This document shows, piece after piece, positions 1 to 6,748 of a DNA stretch of 10,000 nt. Origin of the DNA: Rheinheimera sp. (GTDB lineage: Bacteria; Pseudomonadota; Gammaproteobacteria; Enterobacterales; Alteromonadaceae); contig NZ_JAIWOI010000346.1 of assembly GCF_020217005.1 (NCBI RefSeq), positions 1-10,000 of the forward strand. The letters run 5' to 3'. How positions within the stretch are numbered: the stretch's first letter is position 1; each line of letters opens with the position of its first letter. Both the position numbers and the translations under genes were made by a program. The notes beneath the pieces are model-generated. The model was not told the origin of the DNA. It was given only the letters and a program-made list of their open reading frames with translations, and ran no database searches.

Positions 1-48
1 TTTAATTTTTTTTAATTATTTTTAGTCCTTCCCAACATTCACAGGCAT

Positions 49-76
49 AAAAAAACCTGCCAGCGGCAGGTTCTTT
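49..76 (-). terminator. Intrinsic terminator of the rlmL-uup operon
   Basis: Read on the minus strand, an 8-bp perfect stem (AACCTGCC at 65-72 reversed, pairing with 54-61) with a 3-nt loop at 62-64 is followed at once by a run of seven T (55 down to 49). It starts 22 nt past the stop codon of the DUF3466-type gene, which is where the four-gene operon should end. Stem, loop and T-tract are all directly visible. The mirror A-tract on the other side is short, so it is mainly a minus-strand terminator. Confidence 0.9.
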
Positions 77-94
77 CTAACAGCGCACGAAATG

Positions 95-1738
95 TCAGTA
101 TTTGCGTCGTCTTAATAACAACAAAGGCAGAAGCAATAAAGTTAACAACCCTGTAGAACCACCTTTTCGTTCGTAAGTCTGCTCTTGTGGAATATTACAG
201 CTATCTATGGTTCCATTCGGCACAGGTACGAGTTTCACAGGTCTTGTGACGTTTTCCATCAGAGGATTACCTGCACTGTCTTTAACCACTTCGCCCATGG
301 AATCACGTTGCTCAACTGACACCACAGCGTTAGCTAAAATCTCATTGTTGTTATTAATATCTTTGGCTTCAACCAGAGTTACGCTGGCATCACAAGGCAA
401 CAATGTATTCAGATCAGTAAAGCTGGAGTTTTCCGCGTCATACAGAAACGCTACCTGTCTGCGGGTCGTGCTGTCCGCTGGTAATATTTCAGCTACACCA
501 ACCACCATATTGTTGTCGTTGATGGCTGCAGGCACTGAATTTGAGCTTTCGAAAAAGTCTTTTGGAAATGTCACCGTTTTCGTGTTGTAGTCAAATACAA
601 AAAACTTATTTCTCTGTACCCCGTTAATCACTTTGTTCGCACTACCAACAATAAGGTTATTGTTGTTAATGTCATTGGCGGAACTGTAGTTCCATTCCAG
701 AGGATCAACAATAGCTGAGACTTCTGATTCAGCATAGACAGTGGCATGAACAGAGCTGATATTACGATTTTCATCTGTATAAGATGAAGAGCCCACAGCT
801 ATGCCTATATCGTTGACTGAAACAGCCCGACTCACGTAATTTGATTCAGCCGAACCTTCAATAGCCGGTCCCAGGAATCCATACTGAACGGGAGCTGAGA
901 TTTGGCCGGCTTCATTCATCTTCCAAACCAAAGCGCGTTCTACATAGCTTCCACCAAGCGCATAATTGTACTGACAAATCGCTACAGGCAAAGCCTTGCC
1001 ATCGCAAGTCTTATCCATGGCTTCAGCTACTGTATCCAGCATCAGAACACTACCAGAACCCGCTATGTAGTTTGTTTCACTAATTTTCTGAGCCAGGGCA
1101 AAACCGCCGCCTCTTTCTTCATAAGGTATAGGCAAAGCAACTGAGCTGTTGCCATTCACTACGAAAGATTTGATATGAGCCGGTGCCGGCGTCCATAAAT
1201 TAACAGTTGCCGGAGAAGGGGTAGTTTCTGTTGCTGCAGGGGTGAAGCTTTGTTGAGTAAAGGTTGTTGTAGCAACAGCTATAGCGTTGCCACTGTTATT
1301 AATGTCGTAAACATATTCTCTATTGGTTGGAACTGCGGCTTGTTCACGAACTTTAATTTGTGACGCAGTGGATAAATTAAAAGCCTGGACATCACTATAG
1401 CGTTGAACAGCATAACTTGAAGCATTATTGGCCAGATAATTCAGCAAAACACCTTGTATTTTGCCATTAATATTACCAAGTTTCGCCTGTGCAATTTCTT
1501 CCGCAGTCAGAGCACCGGTTATAGATGAGTTTTCAAAATCAACCGCACTGATATCAACTGGAAAATTATAAATAAAGCTGGCGGAACCAACAGCATCCCC
1601 ATTGTCATTCATCGCAGCGCCAAACTGAGAACGAACTGTACTAAGTTCCGGCAACTCCTGAACCTGATAAACGGCGGCATAAGCTGAGCTGGCGGCCAGG
1701 CCGGGTAATAAGGCTAATACTATGGGCGATAATCTCAT
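95..1738 (-). CDS. DUF3466-family exported repeat protein with GlyGly-CTERM tail
   Basis: This is a 547-residue exported protein of unknown function. Residues 1-21 form a signal peptide (charged start, hydrophobic core, small residues before an AYA-A cleavage site). The body carries a recurring short motif of the type [IVM]N[DN]xxxxVG: MNDNGDAVG at 43, INNSGNAIA at 146, VNDIGIAVG at 308, INNNNLIVG at 357, INDNNMVVG at 406 and INNNNEILA at 461. FLYD near 431 followed by TDLNTLLP near 441 resembles HAF-type extracellular repeats, so a beta-propeller-like fold is plausible (inference). Cysteines at 245/255 and 449/514 could form disulfides. The tail is GGSTG at 526-530, an LLTLLLLPLLLL helix, then RRRKY, which is the tripartite GlyGly-CTERM pattern removed by rhombosortase in type II secretion-linked sorting. 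The ATG is preceded by AGGGGA and lies 12 nt after the uup stop, so it is the last gene of the operon. The family call is from recall of similar proteins; the function is unknown. Confidence 0.85.
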   Translation of the reverse strand: MRLSPIVLALLPGLAASSAYAAVYQVQELPELSTVRSQFGAAMNDNGDAVGSASFIYNFPVDISAVDFENSSITGALTAEEIAQAKLGNINGKIQGVLLNYLANNASSYAVQRYSDVQAFNLSTASQIKVREQAAVPTNREYVYDINNSGNAIAVATTTFTQQSFTPAATETTPSPATVNLWTPAPAHIKSFVVNGNSSVALPIPYEERGGGFALAQKISETNYIAGSGSVLMLDTVAEAMDKTCDGKALPVAICQYNYALGGSYVERALVWKMNEAGQISAPVQYGFLGPAIEGSAESNYVSRAVSVNDIGIAVGSSSYTDENRNISSVHATVYAESEVSAIVDPLEWNYSSANDINNNNLIVGSANKVINGVQRNKFFVFDYNTKTVTFPKDFFESSNSVPAAINDNNMVVGVAEILPADSTTRRQVAFLYDAENSSFTDLNTLLPCDASVTLVEAKDINNNNEILANAVVSVEQRDSMGEVVKDSAGNPLMENVTRPVKLVPVPNGTIDSCNIPQEQTYERKGGSTGLLTLLLLPLLLLRRRKY

Positions 1739-1750
1739 TCAGGTCCCCTG

Positions 1751-3661
1751 TTACTGCTGATTTAATGCTTCTAATTGTTCCCAACGCTCATAAGCGTGCG
1801 CGAGCTTCGACTCGGTCTCATGCAATAGGTTCAACGTTTTTTGGGTGCTCTCGGCACTTTGCCGAAAAAATTGTGGATCATTGACTTGCTGCTGCAAGGC
1901 ACTTAATTCTGCATCAAGTGTCTCGATTAAAGCGGGCAATAGTTCCAGTTCTCGTTTCTCTTTGTATGATAACTTCTTACTGCTAGTGGATGAAAGCTCA
2001 ACTGGCTTTTCTTCGACAGGTTTTACACTTTTTTGCACTGTTTCAACAGCTTTTACATTGTTTTGCTGCCGTTTTTGGTAAGCCACCACGTCTTCGTAGT
2101 CGCCAGCGATGTCGACCACCTTGCCTTGACCGGCAAAATACAGTGAACTGGTCACTGTATTATTCACAAATTCACGATCATGGCTGACCAGAAGCACAGT
2201 GCCCTGATACTGCTGCAGAATATCCTCAAGTAGTTCAAGAGTTTCTACATCCAGATCGTTGGTCGGTTCGTCGAGGATCAGTAAATTGCTTGGCTTGGCG
2301 AATAAACGGGCCAGCAATAAGCGGTTTTTCTCACCCCCTGACAAAGCACGAACTGGTGTTCTGGCGCGCGCTGGTGCAAATAAGAAGTCCTGCAAGTAAC
2401 TCAGTACATGGCGGGTCTGGCCATTTTGGGTGATTTCCTGTTTACCATCAGCGACGTTATCCTGCACCGTGGCATCTAAATCCAACTGAATACGGTGCTG
2501 GTCAAAATAGGCCACTTCCAGATTAGTACCACGCTTAATTTCACCGCTGTCGGCATTGTATTCGCCCAGCAAGGTTTTGATTAAGGTGGATTTACCTACA
2601 CCATTTGGCCCGACCAACGCGATCCGATCGCCACGCATCACCAGGACGTTCAAATCTTTTAATACAGCTTCGCCTTTAAAACTGACGTTCACCCCTTTGG
2701 TTTCAAACACCAGTTTGCCAGATTTTTGCGACTGCTCAATGGCAAATTCTACTTTACCCAGTTGTTCAACCCGGGCTGCGCGTTCGTTACGCAGCGCTTT
2801 TAAAGCACGAACCCGGCCTTCGTTGCGGGTACGGCGGGCTTTAATGCCCTGGCGGATCCAGACTTCTTCTTCCGCCAGCTTTTTATCAAAGAGCGCATTG
2901 TGCTGCTGCTCTGTTTCCAGCATTTTTTGCTTACGCTCCAGATACTCAGCGTAATTACCAGGGTGAGAAGTGAGTTCACCACGGTCTAAATCTATAATGC
3001 GGCTGGCTAAAGCGCGGATAAAGGCCCTGTCGTGCGAGATAAAAATAATGGCGCCTTTGAAGTTCAGAAAGAACTGCTCAAGCCATTGAATAGCAGCGAC
3101 GTCTAAGTGGTTGGTTGGTTCGTCCAGCAACAGCACATTCGGTTGCGACACTAAAGCCTTGGCCAAAGCCGCTTTACGTAACCAGCCGCCGGATAGCGAA
3201 GCGAGCGTAGTATTCGGATCCATTTCAAACTGCAGACACAGCTCTTCAATACGGCTTTCTAACTGCCAGCCCTGACGGGTGTCCAGCTCTGCCTGTAACA
3301 CACCAAACTCACGTTGTTCGGCTTCGGTTGCTTCCGAGAAATGATCGGCCAACTGATAGAAGCGCTGCAGCTTTTCGGCTAAATCGCCGGCGCCCTCACG
3401 GATAAAATCTGCCACTTTAATATCAACGCGGGCTGGTGGGTCTTGCTCTAAGCGGCTGATCACTAAATTGTTCTGCCGTACCACCTGGCCGTCATCCAGG
3501 TTTTGATGACCGGTCAATATTTTTAGGAAGGAGGATTTACCAGCGCCGTTACGGCCGACTAAACAAACCCGTTCGCCGGCAAATAAACTAAAATCCACTT
3601 TGTCTAAAATGGGATGAGTACCAAAAGCCAGACTGGCTTGTTGAAAACGTAATAATTCCAC
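1751..3661 (-). CDS. uup: ABC-F family ATPase Uup
   Basis: This is a 636-residue cytosolic protein with two ABC ATPase domains and no membrane segment. Domain 1 has Walker A GRNGAGKS at 36-43, signature LSGGW at 156-160, Walker B VLLLDEPTNHLD at 176-187 and switch His210. An ABC-F linker rich in charged helix spans about 240-310. Domain 2 has Walker A GPNGVGKS at 351-358, LSGGE at 440-444, Walker B ending DEPTNDLD near 464-471 and His494. A charged coiled-coil C-terminal domain fills about 560-636. Length and motif spacing match E. coli Uup (about 635 residues). Family knowledge: ABC-F proteins act on the ribosome; Uup is linked to 50S maturation, and its C-terminal domain binds branched DNA and affects transposon excision. 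The start codon is GTG, two nt after the stop of the glutaredoxin-like gene. Its position agrees with the E. coli N terminus and it has an upstream AGGA. Both catalytic glutamates (181, 465) are present, so it should be active. Confidence 0.97.
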   Translation of the reverse strand: MELLRFQQASLAFGTHPILDKVDFSLFAGERVCLVGRNGAGKSSFLKILTGHQNLDDGQVVRQNNLVISRLEQDPPARVDIKVADFIREGAGDLAEKLQRFYQLADHFSEATEAEQREFGVLQAELDTRQGWQLESRIEELCLQFEMDPNTTLASLSGGWLRKAALAKALVSQPNVLLLDEPTNHLDVAAIQWLEQFFLNFKGAIIFISHDRAFIRALASRIIDLDRGELTSHPGNYAEYLERKQKMLETEQQHNALFDKKLAEEEVWIRQGIKARRTRNEGRVRALKALRNERAARVEQLGKVEFAIEQSQKSGKLVFETKGVNVSFKGEAVLKDLNVLVMRGDRIALVGPNGVGKSTLIKTLLGEYNADSGEIKRGTNLEVAYFDQHRIQLDLDATVQDNVADGKQEITQNGQTRHVLSYLQDFLFAPARARTPVRALSGGEKNRLLLARLFAKPSNLLILDEPTNDLDVETLELLEDILQQYQGTVLLVSHDREFVNNTVTSSLYFAGQGKVVDIAGDYEDVVAYQKRQQNNVKAVETVQKSVKPVEEKPVELSSTSSKKLSYKEKRELELLPALIETLDAELSALQQQVNDPQFFRQSAESTQKTLNLLHETESKLAHAYERWEQLEALNQQ

Positions 3662-3663
3662 TT

Positions 3664-3900
3664 TTATTGTCCTGACGACTGCGCAAGCAGCTGTTGTATC
3701 TGTGCAAGGTCAAAGGGCCAGAACAGTTCCTGGTCTTTCACTTTAAACACTGGAATATGCACCCGGTAGCGCTGAAAAGACTCCGGATCGTCCACTATAT
3801 CGATAATTTCTACCGCACCTGCCAAACCGGCCTGCAGCAGAAGCTGCTCGGCCTGTTCACATAAATGGCAACCCCAGGTGCTGTAAAGCCGCATCTGCAT
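3664..3900 (-). CDS. Glutaredoxin-like (DUF836/PF05768-type) small thiol protein
   Basis: This 78-residue protein has a thioredoxin-fold layout. A first beta strand (MRLYST) is followed by the active-site CxxC, C11-H-L-C14, then a helix, a second strand (VEIIDIVDD, about 30-38) and the cis-proline segment HIPVFKV with Pro50. A short C-terminal strand and helix complete it. This fits the family of stand-alone glutaredoxin-like proteins often annotated DUF836. The family's substrates are not established, so no specific reductase role is claimed. Its ATG directly abuts the TAA of rlmL with no gap and only a weak Shine-Dalgarno is visible, so translation is probably coupled to rlmL. A second in-frame ATG two codons later is an alternative start. 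Placement between rlmL and uup puts a redox protein in a ribosome-biogenesis operon. Confidence 0.9.
   Translation of the reverse strand: MQMRLYSTWGCHLCEQAEQLLLQAGLAGAVEIIDIVDDPESFQRYRVHIPVFKVKDQELFWPFDLAQIQQLLAQSSGQ
3670..3673 (-). promoter_or_regulatory. Ribosome binding site fixing the GTG start of uup
   Basis: On the minus strand AGGA lies 8 nt upstream of the GTG at 3661-3659, inside the last codons of the glutaredoxin-like gene. There is no in-frame ATG nearby that would give a homologous N terminus, so this site supports the non-ATG start. The overlap with the upstream gene end suggests translational coupling. Confidence 0.6.
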
Positions 3901-6033
3901 TTATTCATCGACTCGTTTGAAGAGTTCAAAACACACGTGAATATGCGGGTTGCGTTTGAAATCTTCCGGTAAACTTTGGGCTGAAATATCTTTGATACTC
4001 CATCCCGCTTCTTCTAACGCCGCTTTGTCCAGCTTAAAGCGTCTTTTATTGTTAGAGAAAATCACTTTGCCGTTCGGCGCCAGGCAGCGACCAACCATAG
4101 TCAGTAACTTAACGTGATCACGTTGTACGTCCCAGGTGTCTTCCATCCGTTTGGAGTTAGAGAACGTCGGCGGGTCGACAAAGATTAAATCAAACTGGTT
4201 TTTGCAGCCTTTCAGCCAATCCAGACAGTTATCCTGAATAAACTGGTAGGCCTTGCCTTCTAAGCCATTAATCAGGAAGTTGCGTTTGGCCCAGTCCAGA
4301 TAGGTATTGGACATATCCACAGTAGTGACAGACAAAGCACCACCTAAAGCCGCATGCACTGAAGCAGTGCCTGTGTAGGCAAATAAATTCAGTACTTTTT
4401 TACCCTTGGCTTGCTGTTGAATGGCTAAACGGGTGACGCGGTGGTCTAAGAACAGACCGGTATCTAAGTAATCACGCAGATTGACTAAAAACTTAGCGCC
4501 ATATTCAGTCACTTCTTTGTACTGGCCTGCTTTAGCCAGCGCCTGATACTGCTCTTTGCCTTTTTGTTTTTCGCGAACTTTCAGCACCAGTTTGTCTGTA
4601 CCAATACCCAGCACTTTAGGCACCAGGTTCACTACGTCAAACAAACGTTTTTGCGCTATTTGTTCATCGACATTGGCAGGCGCCGCGTATTCGTGGATCA
4701 CCACTTCGCCGTCATACCAGTCGACCGCCACGTTGTATTCCGGAATGTCGGCGTCGTACATGCGGTAGCAACTGATGTTTTCGCGCCTCGCCCACTTCTC
4801 CAGCTGCTTAACGTTTTTCTTCAGGCGATTACCAAAGGATTCGCTTTCTGCATAAAACAACGCCGCAGTTTGACTGTTGGCATTCACCTGCACTTGCTGT
4901 TCGGTTAAATCGAACATGGTAAATTCACAGTCCAATGGACCGTTGGTAAACTTATAGCTTTTGGCTTTGGATAACTTCAGTGCCCGCAATAAATCCGGGC
5001 TTGAGGTAATAATGGCTAAACGCCAGCCCTGATAGTGTTTTTTCAGGCCTAAAGAGAATTCAGCATAGACAGGAATAAGTTGAGGTAAATCACCTAACCG
5101 CTCGCCGTATGGCGGGTTAGTGATAATGACACCTTTACCAGCACAAACGGCCGACTGAATTTGGGTCGCGTCCTGAGTAATAAATTCAATATAGTCAGCC
5201 ACACCAGCACGGGCGGCATTCTGACGGGCTTTTTGTAAAGTGCGTTCATCAGTATCACTACCAATAAAAGTTACGCCTTCAGCTATTGCCTTGCGAGCCC
5301 CCAAAGCTTCTGCCCGCAACTGTTGCCACAGCTCCGGTTGGTGGTCACCCCAGCTTTCAAAGGCGAACTTTTCACGCTTTAAACCAGGCGCCAACTGACG
5401 GGCCATCAGCACAGCTTCTATTAATAAAGTACCGCTACCACAAAAAGGGTCATATAAAGGCTGATCAGCCTTCCAGCCGGAACGAATTAATAAAGCGGCA
5501 GCCAGGTGTTCTTTTAATGGAGCTTCGCCCTGCTCTTTTCTATAACCACGCTGATGCAGCGAAGGGCCGGAGAAATCCTGGAAGAAATGAAAATGCTGGC
5601 GCTCTAGACGCACCTGAAACCTTACATCCGGGTCGATACGATCGACATTTGGCCGGGCGTCATAACGTTCGCGGAACTGATCCACTATGGCATCTTTTAC
5701 CCGCATGCCGCCAAACTGGGTATTGTCTATGGTCGGGTGTTTACCTACACATTCCACCGCGAAGCTTTGTTCCATCCGCATTAAGGAAGGCCAGTTAATG
5801 CGCATGGCGACCTGATACAGATCTGAATTGGCATCAATTTCGATGGATTGTTCCAGGCGTAGAATACGGGTCGCTAAACGCGACCATAAGCACAGCTGAT
5901 ACGCGTCTTTAAGTTCAGCCTTAAAGCGAACCACGCCCATGCCTAATTTAATGATTTCGCCTTGATAACGACGGATTTCATCCGCCAATAGCTCTTCAAC
6001 ACCTTTGGATGTTAAGGCCCAGAATTCCAACAT
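3901..6033 (-). CDS. rlmL: Bifunctional 23S rRNA methyltransferase RlmKL (m2G2445 / m7G2069)
   Basis: This is a 710-residue fusion of two class I SAM methyltransferases behind an N-terminal THUMP domain (about 45-155). The RlmL half has SAM motif DPFCGSGTLLIEA at 195-207 and catalytic NPPYGERLG at 306-314, and makes m2G2445. The RlmK half has LNLFAYTGTASVHA at 548-561 and DPPTFSNSKRME near 620-631, and makes m7G2069 in 23S rRNA. Both sites are near the peptidyl-transferase region, and the family acts on assembling 50S particles in the cytosol. The two halves are fused as in E. coli RlmL (about 702 residues), and motif order and spacing match. The ATG at 6033 is preceded by AGGG at a spacing of 8 nt and a strong extended -10 promoter. 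It is the first gene of a minus-strand operon with the glutaredoxin-like gene, uup and the DUF3466-type gene. All key motifs are intact. Confidence 0.97.
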   Translation of the reverse strand: MLEFWALTSKGVEELLADEIRRYQGEIIKLGMGVVRFKAELKDAYQLCLWSRLATRILRLEQSIEIDANSDLYQVAMRINWPSLMRMEQSFAVECVGKHPTIDNTQFGGMRVKDAIVDQFRERYDARPNVDRIDPDVRFQVRLERQHFHFFQDFSGPSLHQRGYRKEQGEAPLKEHLAAALLIRSGWKADQPLYDPFCGSGTLLIEAVLMARQLAPGLKREKFAFESWGDHQPELWQQLRAEALGARKAIAEGVTFIGSDTDERTLQKARQNAARAGVADYIEFITQDATQIQSAVCAGKGVIITNPPYGERLGDLPQLIPVYAEFSLGLKKHYQGWRLAIITSSPDLLRALKLSKAKSYKFTNGPLDCEFTMFDLTEQQVQVNANSQTAALFYAESESFGNRLKKNVKQLEKWARRENISCYRMYDADIPEYNVAVDWYDGEVVIHEYAAPANVDEQIAQKRLFDVVNLVPKVLGIGTDKLVLKVREKQKGKEQYQALAKAGQYKEVTEYGAKFLVNLRDYLDTGLFLDHRVTRLAIQQQAKGKKVLNLFAYTGTASVHAALGGALSVTTVDMSNTYLDWAKRNFLINGLEGKAYQFIQDNCLDWLKGCKNQFDLIFVDPPTFSNSKRMEDTWDVQRDHVKLLTMVGRCLAPNGKVIFSNNKRRFKLDKAALEEAGWSIKDISAQSLPEDFKRNPHIHVCFELFKRVDE

Positions 6034-6055
6034 ATGATCTGCCCTGCAATAAAAT

Positions 6056-6091
6056 GGCGCACATTATAACAGAAGCGCTTTCGAAAGCATT
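6056..6091 (-). promoter_or_regulatory. Extended -10 promoter of the rlmL operon with a 12-bp palindrome
   Basis: On the minus strand a perfect TATAAT (6068 to 6063) is preceded by TGT, giving the extended -10 form TGTTATAAT. No good -35 is found at 16-18 nt, which fits an extended -10 promoter. The expected start near 6056 gives a leader of about 22 nt. The spacer/-35 region holds the perfect palindrome GCTTTCGAAAGC at 6077-6088, a plausible operator whose protein is unknown. Confidence 0.7.
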
Positions 6092-6227
6092 GGGATGTTT
6101 TCAGCTCAAAAAACAAAGATTTGCGTCTTGCCCAGCCAGAGACTCAGCCAGATCGTACGCTTAATGCGCTATACGTTTAATAATTGCGCAGTCAGTCAGT
6201 TTCTTGCAGATTTACTGGAATTAAGCC

Positions 6228-6265
6228 TTGCACTGCCAGGGTAAAAGCTCTACTATGCGCCCCGC
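6228..6265 (+). promoter_or_regulatory. Stringent-type promoter of the tRNA-fMet genes
   Basis: TTGCAC at 6228-6233 and TACTAT at 6251-6256 are separated by exactly 17 nt. They are followed by a GC-rich discriminator, GCGCCCCGC at 6257-6265. A GC-rich discriminator is the classic feature of rRNA/tRNA promoters repressed by ppGpp. Predicted transcription start is about 6263, some 11 nt ahead of the first mature tRNA. The -35 matches the consensus only in TTG. This promoter is divergent from the rlmL promoter. Confidence 0.7.
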
Positions 6266-6274
6266 AAACACGGA

Positions 6275-6351
<77 letters not shown>

Positions 6352-6373
6352 ATCTGATGTTTGTTTTAAATCC

Positions 6374-6396
6374 TGATAGTTACTGCTCAACTATCA
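6374..6396 (+). other. Perfect hairpin in the spacer between the two tRNA-fMet genes
   Basis: TGATAGTT at 6374-6381 and AACTATCA at 6389-6396 form a perfect 8-bp stem with a 7-nt loop in the 52-nt spacer. It is AT-rich and not followed by a T-tract, so it is not an intrinsic terminator. A role as a processing signal for the dicistronic tRNA transcript is possible, but this is inference. Confidence 0.55.
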
Positions 6397-6403
6397 ATAC
6401 GGA

Positions 6404-6480
<77 letters not shown>

Positions 6481-6488
6481 ACTTTAAG

Positions 6489-6512
6489 ACCGACTTCATA
6501 GTCGGTTTTTTT
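6489..6512 (+). terminator. Intrinsic terminator of the tRNA-fMet transcript
   Basis: ACCGACT at 6489-6495 and AGTCGGT at 6500-6506 form a perfect 7-bp stem with a 4-nt TCAT loop. It runs straight into seven T (6506-6512). It begins 8 nt after the CCA of the second tRNA, the expected place for the end of this transcript. Confidence 0.92.
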
Positions 6513-6521
6513 GTAATTGAA

Positions 6522-6611
6522 ATCTAGGATTGAGCAACCTCATAGCTTATCGGCATCCTCTTTATAACCCTCTGACGACGGTCGTCAGTTCAAATCTGGC
6601 TCACGCAACTT
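6522..6611 (+). pseudogene. Decayed third tRNA-fMet copy
   Basis: This stretch aligns with the two tRNA-fMet genes over most of its length. GATTGAGCAACCT at 6528 matches the D-arm start, TATAACCC at 6563 matches the anticodon-loop side, and GGTCGTC-GTTCAAATC-GGCTC-CGCAAC at 6580-6609 matches the variable loop, T-arm and 3' acceptor with few changes. It is not functional as a tRNA: the 5' acceptor strand has no pairing with the 3' strand, the D-loop GG is CA, the anticodon stem is broken, an insertion sits before the variable loop, and CCA reads CTT. The T-stem still pairs, with one G:C replaced by A:T. Its 3' end lies about 130 nt after that of copy 2, matching the 129-nt spacing of the intact copies, so a decayed tandem duplicate is the simplest reading. 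It lies beyond the terminator. An attachment-site remnant is the alternative. Confidence 0.75.
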
Positions 6612-6720
6612 TTTTCACTGCGAAGGCTGAGATCTAATACTGTGCATTAACGTCGTCTTTAGGTGCTAAAAACAGCGACCTAGAGCGAAATGGCTACTTT
6701 GAACACCAAAATTTGAAAAA

Positions 6721-6748
6721 GACTAAAAATGATCCTGTGGCTTTAGTC
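6721..6748 (-). terminator. Possible intrinsic terminator of the HEPN-like gene
   Basis: On the minus strand GACTAAA (6748-6742, overlapping the stop codon) can pair with TTTAGTC (6727-6721) across a 14-nt loop. This is followed by TTTTT (6720-6716). The stem is AT-rich and the loop long, so it is a weak candidate. Confidence 0.4.

Noticed and set aside
5286..5798. Open frame of 170 codons opposite rlmL
   Set aside because: It is fully antisense to the conserved RlmKL frame, has no recognisable domain and is a by-product of rlmL codon use. The other plus-strand frames at 207-590, 902-1144, 1845-2187, 2556-2954, 4556-4908 and 8655-8837 are rejected for the same reason.
6133..6152. Two direct copies of CAGCCAGA 12 bp apart, between the divergent promoters
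   Set aside because: Too short and of low complexity to claim a binding site; chance is sufficient.
6522..6611. Genomic-island attachment site made by tRNA-targeted integration
   Set aside because: No integrase gene is visible, and no further copy of the tRNA 3' end is found to the right within the window. The regular spacing of about 130 nt favours tandem duplication, though this cannot exclude it.
6660..6682. Small hairpin TAGGTGCT/AGC-ACCTA with one bulge
   Set aside because: Eight pairs with a bulge, no T-tract and no neighbouring gene that it would serve.
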